A stretch of 64,000 nucleotides of DNA from Muscardinus avellanarius (lineage: Eukaryota; Chordata; Mammalia; Rodentia; Gliridae), in NCBI GenBank assembly GCA_963383645.1, contig OY726576.1, forward strand, positions 13,798,659-13,862,658, in the 5' to 3' direction. Under the pieces are notes generated by a model. That model worked only from the letters and a program-made list of their open reading frames with translations, did no database searches and was not told the DNA's origin. A program made the position numbers and the translations under genes. How positions within the stretch are numbered: position 1 is the stretch's first letter; the number at the start of each line of letters is the position of its first letter. This document shows positions 1 to 9,965 of this stretch, one piece after another.

Positions 1-560
1 GACAGCCTCAGCTACTTAGTGAAGCCCTTTGCAACTCAGTGAGACCCTGTTTCAAAATAAAGAATGAAATGCTGGGTGTGGCGCACACTTGTAATCCCTG
101 CGCTTGGGAGGCGGAGGCAGGAGGATCGCGCTGGTTCGGAGCCAGACTCGCTGGCTTAAGAGACCCTGTTTCTAAATAAAAATATATATTAAAAAAAAAA
201 AAAAAACGTGTCTGAGAATGTAGCCCGGAGGTAGAAGGGTTTCCAGGAACCCCAGTACCACCAAAACTAAAAATAAAAATAAAAACATAAAGAGGCTGAG
301 ACTGGAGGATCACAGTTTGCGGACAGCCTCAGCTACTTAGTGAGGCCCTCCGCAACTTAGTGAGACCCTGTTTCAAAATACAGAATAAAAAATAGGGCAG
401 GGGGTGTAGTTTGGTTGAATGCCCCTGGGTTCCATCCCCAGATCCACAATAAATAAATAAATACATAAATAAAAACAAAAAAATAGGGCTGGGGGTATAG
501 CTCAGAGGAGGAAGAATGCCCCTGGGTTCCTTCCCCAGTTCCAAAAAAAAAAAAAAAAGA
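1..560 (+). repeat. SINE cluster: B1-dID copies, one type A nested in older ones
   Basis: 1-69 is the end of an older left half (window edge). 70-290 is a type A copy with its own right half. 291-560 is an older copy that lacks the extreme 5' end and carries two right halves in a row (about 395-450 and 485-540) before a 16-A tail. Confidence 0.85.
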
Positions 561-1316
561 AGCAGCCAAGGATGATGGCAAGATATCTGGCTGAAGTAAA
601 TAGAAAGACGGAGTGGTCATTAGTTGAGACAGGAACACTGCCCGAGGGGGAAAACAGGCGATTCTGAACATGTTGAATTTGCTATTCCTATTACACAGAT
701 GAGGTGACAAGCAAAGACCTGGAGATACAGGGTCCAGGAAAAGGCTAAGCTTCAGATCTAAATTCGGAAGTTACTAGCATAACGGCCAAGATACTACATG
801 AGATTACTGAGGCGTTTCCTGGGATGCAAGACTTTTCAGTGCTATGATAATGACATAGCCTAGGAGGTGCCCACGCTAATGAACTGCTGGAAGAGGGGTA
901 GACTGGAGGCCAAGCTTAGCCTCTAAATAACTATGGAGCTCTCTCTGGGCTGTCCAGCAAAGGAACAGAGACCGACCACTGTCTTTCCCCCAGTGGGAAG
1001 GGGTAAGTTGTCGAAGGAGCTCTGCGTCATTCCCATCTGCTGTAAGATCCCTGGGTGCTATCTGTGCCCGGTCCTGGTGCTGGCAGACAACTCTACTAAA
1101 GAAAAACAAGAAATGCTTTCAATCTGTGTTAAAAAAGAAAAAGCCTAAAGAGATTTTAATTTAATAATAAGGAAGATGTTCTAGGCAAAGAAAATAGCTT
1201 GAATCTATGGTATGAAGAAAGAAGAGAACCTGGTGGAAGAACGACTAACTGGGCTACCACAGGGTCTCACCAGGGGTGCTACCTCCGCAACGATGGAGAC
1301 TGTGAGCACGCACTGG

Positions 1317-1712
1317 AGCCGGGCGCGGGCGCGCGCTTGTAATCCCAGTACTCGGGAGGCTGAGTCAGGAGGATCTGAGTTTGAAGCCAGCCTCAGGTAC
1401 TTAGTGAGGCCCTCCGTAAGCTAGTGAGATCCTGTTTCAAAAATAAAGAATAGCCGGGCGTGGTGGCGCACGCTTGTAATCCCCGCGCTTGGGAGGCAGA
1501 AACAGGAGGATCGCGCAGGTTCGAAGCCAGCCCCGCGCACTGGCTTAGGAGACCCTGTTTCCAAATAAAAATGTAAAAATAGGTCTGGGAGTGTAGCCCG
1601 GAGGTAGAAGGGCTTCCAGGAACCCCAGTACCACCAAAAAAAAAAAAAAAAAAAAGAATAAAAAATAGGGCTTGGGATGTAGCTCAGAGGGAGAATGTCC
1701 CTGGGTTCCATC
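1317..1712 (+). repeat. Older B1-dID split by a type A B1-dID in its linker
   Basis: Host left half 1317-1452, complete type A insertion 1453 to about 1655, host right half about 1660-1712. The linker motif AAGAAT flanks the insertion on both sides as the likely TSD. Confidence 0.85.
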
Positions 1713-2131
1713 TTCCTGTCTCAGCCTCCCAAATACTGGGATTACAAGCATGCAATGCCACGCCCAGCTCTGAACCTGTGCGAATTCCCTCTTCAGCCTC
1801 CCAAGCGTTGGGATTACAAGCGTGCTCCACCACACCCAGCGAGACTCCTGTTTTTTATGTTTCAAGTGTGTATAGTTGCTCACTGTAGCACTTTTATAAT
1901 GGCTGCTAAAATCTTTTTTTTTTTTTCCGTACTAGGGATGGAACCCAGGGGGATTCTACCTCTGAGCTACACACCCCAGCCCTATTTTTTTTATTTTTTA
2001 TTTTGAAACAGGGTCTCACTGAATTACAAAGGACCTCACTAAGTAGTAGATAAGGCTGTCCTCGAACTGTGATCCTCCTGTCTCAGCCTCCCAAATGTTG
2101 GAATTACAAGTGTGCGCCACCACACCTGGCT
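1713..2131 (-). repeat. B1-dID fragments and one full copy, minus orientation
   Basis: 1714-1768 and 1770-1845 are two left-half fragments. 1911-2131 is a full older copy with poly-T, ACTAGGGATGGAACCCAGG right half, AAACAGGGTCTCACT and a left half ending CCACCACACCTGGC. Confidence 0.85.
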
Positions 2132-2159
2132 CATCAGTGTCTCTTGATCACCTTTTCTC

Positions 2160-2590
2160 AGTCAAGATGAGATTTTCCTGGCTTTAGCATGAAAAATAAA
2201 TTTCCATTGAAATCTGAACATTTTGTGTATCATGTCTTGAGACTCCAGAACTTCCAACAGTTCTGTTGGAGCAGGACTCCTCTGACATCGTTCAGCAGGA
2301 TGGGGAAATGGACAACTTAATGCTGGTAGGTCACTGCGGGCATAGGTCCAGGTTCCCCATGTGGTCTCCACGCACACTGCAAGGACGGCGTGAGGCTCAT
2401 TCCCACCTGGTGGAGAGGGAAGCTCCAGCCCCCCACCTGGCTCTCTCTGCCATCACCCTAACAAGGGATGGGGCACTTCAATACATCCTGGCAAGGGTGG
2501 AAATCCAGGCTGTTTGCAGACTTTGCTGGCACATTCGGGGGTGGGGCCACATTCCTGTGGCACTTGGCTGGAGTAAAGGAGATACTGTTA
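2160..2590 (-). mobile_element. Old L1 (L1M) 3'-UTR remnant, antisense
   Basis: GATGAGATTTTCCTGG..., GAAATCTGAACATTTTGTG and ...TCATGTCTTGAGACTC match in order the well-known antisense 3' UTR of ancient L1M elements. They are followed by its GC-rich part with GTAGGTC, GGTCCAGGTTCCCCA and GTCTCCACGCACACTGCAAGG. Recognition is from memory of the consensus. Confidence 0.75.
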
Positions 2591-2604
2591 AAAGCTCTGT
2601 GTCA

Positions 2605-3375
2605 CTGAGCGCGGTGGCGTACACTTGTCATCCCAGCATTTGGAGGTGGAGACCAGGGGATCATGGTTCCAGACAGCCTCAGCTACTTAGCGAGGCCCTT
2701 CACAACTCAGTGAGACCCTGTTTCAAAAAATAAAAAGACCAAAAAATAGGGCTGGGGGTGTAGCTTGGAAGTACAATGCCCCTGGATTCCATCCCCAGTA
2801 ACAACAAAATAAAGCTCCATGTCAAGCCGGGTGTGGTGGTGCACACTTGTAATCCCAGCATTTGGGAGGCCAAGATAGGAGGATTTGGGTTTCTGGACAG
2901 CCTCAGCTACTTAGTGAGGCCCTCCGCAACTTAGTGAGATTCTATTTCAAAATAAAGAATGAAAAACAGGACTGGAGGTGTAACTTGGAAGTAGAATGCT
3001 CCTGGGTTCAATCCCTGGTGGCGCATACCTATGAGTACTTGGGAGGCTGAGATGGGGAACTCAGGTTCAAGGTCACCCTTAGCAGTTTACCAAGACCTTG
3101 TTTTCAAGATTAAAAGCCAGGCATGATGGCACAGGCTCATCATCCCAGTACTTGAGAAGCTGAACTCGCAGGTTCATGGCCAGCCTCAGCTACCTAGTTA
3201 GGTCCTCCACAACTTAGTGAGACCCTGTTTCAAAATAAAGAATAAAAAATCGGGCTGAAGGTATTGCTCACAGGTAGAATGCCCCTGGGTTCAATTCCAA
3301 GCACCACCCCCACAAAAAAATAAAAATAAAACAAAAGGGGCTGAGGTATAGCTAAGAGGTAGAATAACTTCCAAA
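2605..3375 (+). repeat. Tandem run of older B1-dID copies
   Basis: 2605-2812 and 2825-3019 are full copies. At 3020 the sequence jumps directly from a right half (CAATCCCTGG) into a left half (TGGCGCATACC) with no tail, running to 3113, which looks like recombination between copies. 3115-3330 is a full copy followed by an extra right half to 3372. Confidence 0.8.
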
Positions 3376-3728
3376 CAAACAAAAGCTCCATCCTGTTAGG
3401 GGATCTCTTTCCTGGTCCTCACGCTGAAGAGAAAGAAAATCAGCTTTTCTTAGGGCCTTTTAATGCTATGTACAAGAACTTGTCCGCACTTCCAGACAGA
3501 CAACTTCCTCACTCAACATCAAGGCTGAGATACAAAAGGCAAAAATAAGTAAGTAAATAAATAAATAAACAAAAATTAGAGTCCCCCAGAACTCACAAGC
3601 ACACCAATCCCCATTCTGGGTCCTAGCCGACGGTACCCTCTCCTCTCCCTTTCAGTCTCCTCAGGCTTGCTCTATAATGTCCAAGGTTTTTAACTGAACT
3701 TCCTGGGGGGAAAAAATCCCTTTCTAGT

Positions 3729-3943
3729 TTTTTCTTTTTGTGTTACTAGGGATTGAACCCAGAAGCATCCTACTTTGAGCCACCCCCCCCCAGCACTATT
3801 TTTTAGTCTTTATTTTGAAACAGGGTCTCAGTCAGCTGCGGAGCGTCTCACTAAGCAGGTGAGCTGGCCGTGAACCGCGATCCTCCTGCCTCAGTCTCCT
3901 AAGTATTGGGATTACAAGTGTGCGCCGCCACGCCTGGCTCTTC
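3729..3943 (-). repeat. B1-dID, full, older
   Basis: Right half ACTAGGGATTGAACCCAG, linker with AAACAGGGTCTC, left half ending GTGCGCCGCCACGCCTGGC. Confidence 0.85.
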
Positions 3944-3981
3944 ATTTCTTATGATTAAAAAAAAAAAAAAGAATACCTGGA

Positions 3982-4133
3982 GCCAGGAGGCATGGTGGCA
4001 CAAGCCTGCAATTTCAGTACTTGGAAGGCTGAGACAGAAAGATATCAGGTTCAAAACTTAGTGAAACTGTTTCAAATTTTAAAAAAATGAAAAGAGCTAA
4101 AAGGTAGAAAGCCCTGAGTTCAATTCTCAGTAC
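3982..4133 (+). repeat. B1-dID, internally shortened
   Basis: Left half start GGCATGGTGGCACAAGCC, shortened middle, right half GAGCTAAAAGGTAGAAAG... ending CAGTACC. Preceded by a 14-A run at about 3957-3970. Confidence 0.75.
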
Positions 4134-4316
4134 CAAGAGAAGACCGTGTTTATATTGTTTCTAAAGCACTGACTACTCCATGTGTGTCGGCATCCTTCAG
4201 GTCCTTCGTCACCATGCTTCCCTCGCCCAGTTTGGCAAGCCTGCCCTTTCACACTGTGGCTCCCTTTCTTAGCGTTTTAGCTCGCTTTGCACCCGTTTAT
4301 GATACACTCTTCTTTG

Positions 4317-4502
4317 TTGTTCTTGTGTGGCACTAGGTACGAAGCCCAGGGACATTCTTCTTCCGAGCTACACCCCAGTCCTACTTTATTTTTATTTTGA
4401 AATAGTGTCTCACTACTTGTTGAGGCTGGCCTCGAACCTACGATCCTCCTGTCTCCGCCTCCCAAGTTCTGGGATTACAGGTGAGTACCACCACACCCAG
4501 CT
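4317..4502 (-). repeat. B1-dID, full, older
   Basis: GGCACTAGGTACGAAGCCC right half through to CCACCACACCCAGC. A short form lacking the second AAGTTG unit in the left half. Confidence 0.8.
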
Positions 4503-5169
4503 TATGAGTACACTGTTCTATTTTGAATGCTTTCATATATGAAGAAACTTTTTCTACTCTTCATTCTCTTTCTCTTCTAGGAACTTTCTGAGACTTTTCC
4601 TTGGTTTCTGATGTAAATCAGCTTCTCCCTGTTCCCTTGCAGGGAGCCGGTGTAGGGTAGCTCTTCTAACCTCCCAGTTCTCAAACGCACTCCTCCCTCT
4701 GTCGTTGCGCGTCATACTCCGACAGCAGCTTACTGTTGAGATCGCCGGGCACTGCTCCCTTGCGACTGCTATCTGGATCTTCTTTTACTTTTCTCTACCG
4801 ACCCGTCCAGTCCAATTGAAATTCTATCCCCAACATTTCTTCTCAATGTGGAACTTCCTCCTGCAAAGAGCCTTTGGCTGCTTCGTTCTGGGGTAAACAT
4901 GACGAACTGCTCCAGGCCCTTCGAAGTCGGCCGTGGGCCACTGAGCTCACTCTGCTCCTGGAATCTGCGAGCCTCCGATACCAGCTGTCGCTCCTAAACT
5001 GGCCCGCCGAGCCGGGAGCCGTTCTAGAGCCCACGGTCTCCACAGCGCCCCTTGCTCACTCCCACACAGAAGCAAACATGACGTGGACCTGGTAGCTATC
5101 AGTGGTCCAGCCCCACCAACTCGTGAAGAGACCTTCAGACCGAGAGACTCATGTTTTTAAGGGAGTTCT

Positions 5170-5605
5170 GTTTTGTTTTCAGACTGGGGACTAAATCCAG
5201 AGGCACTCTACCACTGAGCTGCATCCAGAGAACTTTAGTTTATGTATATTTGTTTGTTTTGATACAATATCTTCCTTAATTGTCCAGGCTGGCCTGGAAC
5301 TTGCAACTTCCTGCCTCAGCCTCCCGAACAGCCAGTATTATAGGCATATACCAGAGGTCATGTGTTATTGTAATATTACTATACTAATAGTCTGTGTAGC
5401 CAGGCATAATGGTGCACGTTATAATCCCAATAACTGAGAGGCTGAGACAGGAGGATCACAGGTTTGAGGACAGCTCCAGCAATGCAGTGAGACTCTCACC
5501 AACTTAGGGAGACCCAGTTTCAAAATAAGTAAAATAGGGTTGAGAGTATAGGTCAGAGGTAGAATGCCCCTGGGTTCAATTCCCAGAACCATAAAATAAA
5601 TAAGC
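5170..5605. repeat. Two older B1-dID copies in opposite orientation
   Basis: 5170-5353 is a diverged minus copy (ACTGGGGACTAAATCCAG to GGCATATACCA). 5398-5605 is a plus copy (GCCAGGCATAATGGTGCAC to CAGAACC and an A/T tail). Confidence 0.75.
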
Positions 5606-6247
5606 AAATAGTTCTGTGCATTTTAACGACTATATATGGAAGGATTCAGGAATAATACCACCCCAACCATGTTACCAGAACCCCTCCAAGACAGATGCTG
5701 GCCTTCTACAAATTTCATTAGTAGAAAAGGCCTATAAAAAATGTTATATTATAAAATCAACATAAGTCAGGGCTCACAAATTTCTTCTAAAAAAATCAGT
5801 CTCCATAGCTAATTCAACTGCAATAATGCGGCAAATGAGCAATTTCTGCCAGCAAAATGAGCAGCAAAGGCTCAGCAAACAAACCTTGACTCTGAAAAGT
5901 ACCAGGCAATGGCAGGATTTCTACCAGCAAACTATAATTTCAAACTATATGGAACTATTAGTTAAACAACATACTCCCCTGGATATGTGACTTTACAGAG
6001 CTAAAGCAGCGTGTCAGAAAGATCGTGGTGAAGGATGACTTACTACTCACCGCGACAATCCTTTGAAGCTCACAATTTCCAATATTCATGACATATCAAA
6101 AAAGTTTGGAAGATTATTACCAAAATATTAACAGAGATCTTCCTCAGAGTGGAATTATTGATGATTTGTTTTCTATTTGCATATCTATATTTTTTAATTT
6201 TCAAAATGAAAAACTAAGCTTCTTCCAAAACGATTAAAACAACTTAC

Positions 6248-6416
6248 GCTAGAACCATGTTGTAATCTGAGTGGTTGAACATATATCCTCCCACGACCCA
6301 CATTATATTTCCATTGACCACAGCTTTATGAGATGCTCTGGGGAGCTTTAAGTTAGAATATTCCTCTCGAGTCCAAAATGACTGGTTAGCTGGCACGGGA
6401 ACCGAACATCCAGGAC
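6248..6416 (-). CDS. ATRN: Attractin exon 6: end of third EGF-like module and first kelch blade
   Basis: 169 nt, acceptor TTCTACTAG|GTCCTGG and donor CTAGC|GTAAGT. It completes Gly314, then reads PGCSVPVPANQSFWTREEY, SNLKLPRASHKAVVNGN and IMWVVGGYMFNHSDYNMVLA. The last Cys of the EGF module is followed by the first kelch strand with its diagnostic Gly-Gly (VVGGYMF). Phase 2 at the end (GC|N, Ala370). The following exons are outside the window. Confidence 0.96.
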
Positions 6417-7491
6417 CTAGTAGAACATAATAAATTAGCTTCACAAAAGACAGCCTGAAAGCTTACTGCATTTCAAGTTGTAATCATCTAAATGTAACAA
6501 AGGATTAAAGAACACTTAGTTTTTCCTTTAGTACAGACATATCAAACAGATCTCGATGTTTTTAACTTACTCAAGGTTTTGACCAAGAGGAATCCCTAAT
6601 AAAATTAAAAATCACATACTTCCTCCTAATGATGACTTAGCCATATGCAGGTTTGAGGTTTTTCATTATTGAAAAATTTGCTTAAACAGCTCTTAGGGGA
6701 CAGGCTGCAGAAAGGAATTATGAAGTCAATGAAAACCTTAGGGCTAAAATGGAACAACTAGATCCGCGAGTGATAATCAAAGGCATCCATCTTCTGGTAG
6801 AACACGGAACCTAACAGCTGCACGAGCCAGACGCCATTCCTGGGAGAGGTGGCTTCTGCCTCAACATCTGCAGGGTGGAGGCTCCGAAACACTCCAGCTA
6901 TTATCCTCAGTATCAGCCCACCTCAAGGACTGACGCATTTAAACATTTAATGCGCAATTCCGTCAGAGTGAGAAGGGTCAAGGATGGGGTGAGGACCGAG
7001 GGATCACGGCGGTCTCCACTCGCCCCGGGAGGACAAAGGGATCACGGCTGTCTCCACTCGCCCCAGGAGAAGCCCAAAAAGCACCTCAGCATTTATCCCT
7101 AGAAGTGATCCCATGAGATGGCCCTCTGGGTTCCAACGCACACGGGGCCGGGTCTGCTCTGAACTTGGAGAAAGCTTCTGAGGAAGCAGCCTAATTGGCA
7201 GCTCTTGTCCCACCTCCCAGCTTTGTCCTCGCATGGCTGAGACCAATTTTCCAGCTTGCATGAGTGAGCTGCAAAGTTTGCCAAACGTCTCCACAATTCT
7301 GAGGACACCACAACCACAAAGGTGTGAAATGGAAAGATGCGGAAGCTGGGTGGAGGGTGCAGGAGCCCAGATGCCACCCGGTATCTGAGTAACACACTCC
7401 GTACAGGGACTCAGAATAAGGCCCATCACCCTTTATGAAACTGGGACAGTCTGCGAATGGGAAAAAAATGCAAAAAGAAAGAAGCTCCTAC
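6417..7491 (-). other. ATRN: ATRN intron 5
   Basis: No SINE recognised. Contains a 38-bp tandem duplication (7000-7072). The rest is unassigned; 7000-7490 has a higher GC content than the surroundings but no coding signal. Confidence 0.85.
7000..7072. repeat. 38-bp tandem duplication in intron 5
   Basis: The segment GGGATCACGGCGGTCTCC...CGCCCCGGGAGGA at 7000 recurs 38 bp later as GGGATCACGGCTGTCTCC...CGCCCCAGGAGAA, with few differences. Confidence 0.8.
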
Positions 7492-7697
7492 CCTGCCATT
7501 CGGGGAAGCAGGAGCAGCCCCTGCCGTCGCTCGAACTGCAGATGCCGCGATGAGGAAAACCACAGTTGTGTGGACAGTGAGGAATGTCGCACGAGTCACC
7601 TTTCCAGTCCTCAGAACACTCGCACTCAACAGCGCTGCTGCTGTTGCTGGCCTTACATTCTCCTCGGCCTGAGCAATTATTCGGACACATGTCAAAA
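7492..7697 (-). CDS. ATRN: Attractin exon 5: two EGF-like modules
   Basis: 206 nt, acceptor TTTCTAG|TTTTGAC and donor TGGCAGG|GTAGGAG. The donor is somewhat weak (GTAGGA). It encodes FDMCPNNCSGRGEC, KASNSSSAVECECSEDWKG and DSCDIPHCPHNCGFPHRGI, then CSSSDGRGCSCFPEWQG, i.e. one complete EGF module and most of a second, with a Ser-rich loop. It ends in phase 1 (G of Gly314). Sequence CCCGAATGGCAGG is intact to the border with no frameshift. Confidence 0.95.
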
Positions 7698-7941
7698 CTA
7701 GAAAGACAGGGGAAACTGAGTCAACACAAAGCAACACTTGGGTGGTGTCAGGACTTCCTCCTACAAGGTTACAGGGTGTCACTGTTTCTTCAGGTCACTC
7801 AGGAACATAACCCCAGTGCTCGCCATCCGCCTGATGGGCCCTCAACACTGCAGAGCAAGGGCCGGGTGCAAGCGTCAACATCAAATCAACTGTGCTGGAC
7901 TCTCAATAGACATAAGAATAAAAGACTAAGAAATTACAAGG

Positions 7942-8142
7942 AAGCGGTCATGGTGGCACACGCTTGTAAGCTCAGTACTTGGGAGGCTGAAGTAGGATCA
8001 CAGGTTTGTGGCCAGCCTCAGCAACTAGTAAGACCCTCCACAACTTAATGAGATCCCGCTTCAGAATAAAGCAGGACTGAAGCAGGGTTGGGGGTGTGGC
8101 TTAGAGGTAGAATGCCATTGGGTTCCATCCCCAGTACCGCAC
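7942..8142 (+). repeat. B1-dID, full, older
   Basis: GGTCATGGTGGCACACGC start, linker GAATAAAGCAGG, right half GGGGTGTGGCTTAGAGG ending CCCCAGTACC. Confidence 0.8.
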
Positions 8143-8737
8143 AAAAAGAGAAAGAATACGAGAGAAAATATTTGTGCAAAAATGTCCAGACGGGGCTCTT
8201 CAAGGCTAGGACGACTATGCTCTTCTTGGTAGCCCACTTGTGAAGAACTGTATAAAACTGACGATTCACATCTGCAAGCATGGAAAGGAAAAATATAAAA
8301 CAAACTGCCAATGATACACTTGCAGTACACATCCCTCTGGATGGTCTCTGAAAACCTGTAATAATCTAACATTATTGCTCATACTGGTGTATCTAAAATT
8401 TCTTAGTAATTTTACTCATTTCAGATGAAAGAAAAAGGCCAGTTTAATGTAATATTTGAGTTTAACTATGTTTCATAATAACATGCCTTCAGATAACTGT
8501 AGGACAGTTTGATACAATATAATTCAAAGTTTAAAATGGGGAGGTAAATATATCATGATACTTTAAGTACATATTTCTTCTACTACTGAATAAATGACAA
8601 CTTCTAACATCTGTTATATTATAGGAAGCAAATCTCTCCTCCTCTGATGTTCTTAGCCATTAGCAGGAAAAAGTGCCTTTCTCCTCCAGGAGAAGCTCAA
8701 CAGTAGTTAACACATGGTTGAAAATGTGAAGTGAGAG

Positions 8738-8951
8738 TGTGTGTGTAAGAGAGACAGACAGACAGACAGACCGGCAGGCAGGCATGCAGGCGGGCATCGA
8801 ACCTGGGGCATTCTACCACCAAGCTACTTGAAAGAGGGTCTTGCCAGGCTGATCAGTCTCTCACTAGTGGCGGAAGCTGTCCTGGAAACTGATTCTCCTA
8901 TCTCAGCCTCTCGAGTGCTGGGATGCAGGTGTGCGCCACCACACCCGGCCC
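8738..8951 (-). repeat. GTGT/GACA simple repeat followed by a minus B1-dID
   Basis: 8738-8796 is (GT)n then (GACA)n then GCAGGCA-like repeats, probably grown from the A-tail side of the SINE. 8797-8951 is the SINE body ending CCACCACACCCGGC. Confidence 0.75.
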
Positions 8952-9055
8952 CATCACTTAATGACAATATATTTGGCATTTTCACTCTAGTTTCCTCAAT
9001 TATAAAATAAGTAGGAAAATTGTAATAAGTGTGCCCATCTCACTGAGGTTTATTT

Positions 9056-9489
9056 TTTTGGGTTTTGTTTTTGTTTGTTTGTGGTACTAGGGGTGGAATG
9101 CTGGGGCACTCTACCTCTGAGCTACACCCCCAGCCCTATTTTCCTTTTTTTTTTTTTTTTTTTTTTGTGGTGGTACTGGGGTTCCTGAAAACCCTTCTAC
9201 CTCCGGGCTACTCTCCCAGACCTATTTTATATTTTTATTTGGAAACAGGGTCTCTTAAGTCAATGAGGCTGGCTTTGAACCTGCGCTATCCTTCCTGTCT
9301 CTGCTTCCCAAGCGCGGGGATTACAAGTGTGCGCCATCACACCCAGCGTTTCATTCTTTATTTTGAAACAGGGTCTCACTGTGTTGCAAAGGGCCTCACT
9401 AAATAGCTGAGGCTGTCCATGAGCCATGATCCTCCTGTCTCAGCCTCCAAAATGCTGGGATCACAAGCGTGCACCACCATGCCCAGCTT
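9056..9489 (-). repeat. Older B1-dID split by type A copy in its linker
   Basis: Host right half 9056-9142, type A insertion 9143-9345 (poly-T of 22, GTACTGGGGTTCCTG, CTCTTAAGTC), host linker and left half 9346-9489. Host and guest share orientation. Confidence 0.85.
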
Positions 9490-9571
9490 TCACTGAGTTT
9501 TAATTAGGACTTTATGTGAGAAAACCCATGCAAACTGCTTACAGAAACACCTAGCACACTGTAGACCTCAG

Positions 9572-9755
9572 TCCCCGACCCCGGCAGTACTGGGATTTAA
9601 TGCAGGGGGCTGTGCCTTTGAGCTACACTCCAAGCCCTCTTTTTCTTTTTAAGACTGGGTCTCACTAAGTTGATGAGGCTGGACCAGAACTCCAATCCTC
9701 TTGCCTCAGCCTCCCAAGTCACTGAGATTACAGGTGGGGGTAGCTGTGCTCAGCT
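9572..9755 (-). repeat. B1-dID, full, diverged
   Basis: CAGTACTGGGATTTAATGC right half, short linker, left half with TGCCTCAGCCTCCCAAGTC. Confidence 0.75.
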
Positions 9756-9836
9756 AGTCCTCAATATTTTAACCATTATTTTCAAAGCATATTGTTTTTT
9801 CAATAAAATCACAAACATTAGATTTAAACATCTTAC

Positions 9837-9965
9837 TTGTAAGTGATATTAAATCCAGTCAGATTATAAGCAGCATCGCTAAAAAAATGCAGCAGGGCAT
9901 AACCTGATGTTGCAGTGACTTCAGGGACGGTCTCGTTGCCGTCTCTCTCAGGAACAATGAGGCCA
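9837..9965 (-). CDS. ATRN: Attractin exon 4: end of CUB domain
   Basis: 129 nt, acceptor CATTTCAG|TGGCC and donor TTACAA|GTAAGA. It reads SGLIVPERDGNETVPEV, then TATSGYALLHFFSDAAYN and LTGFNITY, with the last codon split AA|T (Asn245). NET, NLT and NIT are N-glycosylation sequons. Asn at the exon 4/5 junction rather than Ser is a species difference between attractins and does not affect the frame. Confidence 0.96.

Larger units (their letters stand above)
1..6247 (-). other. ATRN: ATRN intron 6 (partial)
   Basis: Lies downstream of exon 6 in transcript order and runs off the window. SINEs and an L1 3'-end remnant are listed separately. Unassigned stretches: 561-1312, 3376-3728, 4503-5169 (slightly CpG-richer, unidentified) and 5606-6247. 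No further attractin exon is visible, so exon 7 lies below position 1. Confidence 0.85.
7698..9836 (-). other. ATRN: ATRN intron 4
   Basis: Repeats listed separately occupy 7942-8142 and 8738-9755. 8143-8735 is AT-rich sequence without a recognised element or gene. Confidence 0.9.

Noticed and set aside
1317..1452. SINE left halves read as tRNA genes because of GGTTCGAAGCC
   Set aside because: The B box is present but there is no cloverleaf; the sequence is 7SL-related and repeats throughout the window.
7584..8048. 154-codon + strand frame overlapping ATRN exon 5
   Set aside because: It runs antisense through exon 5 and into a SINE and has no domain; exon 5 explains the conservation.
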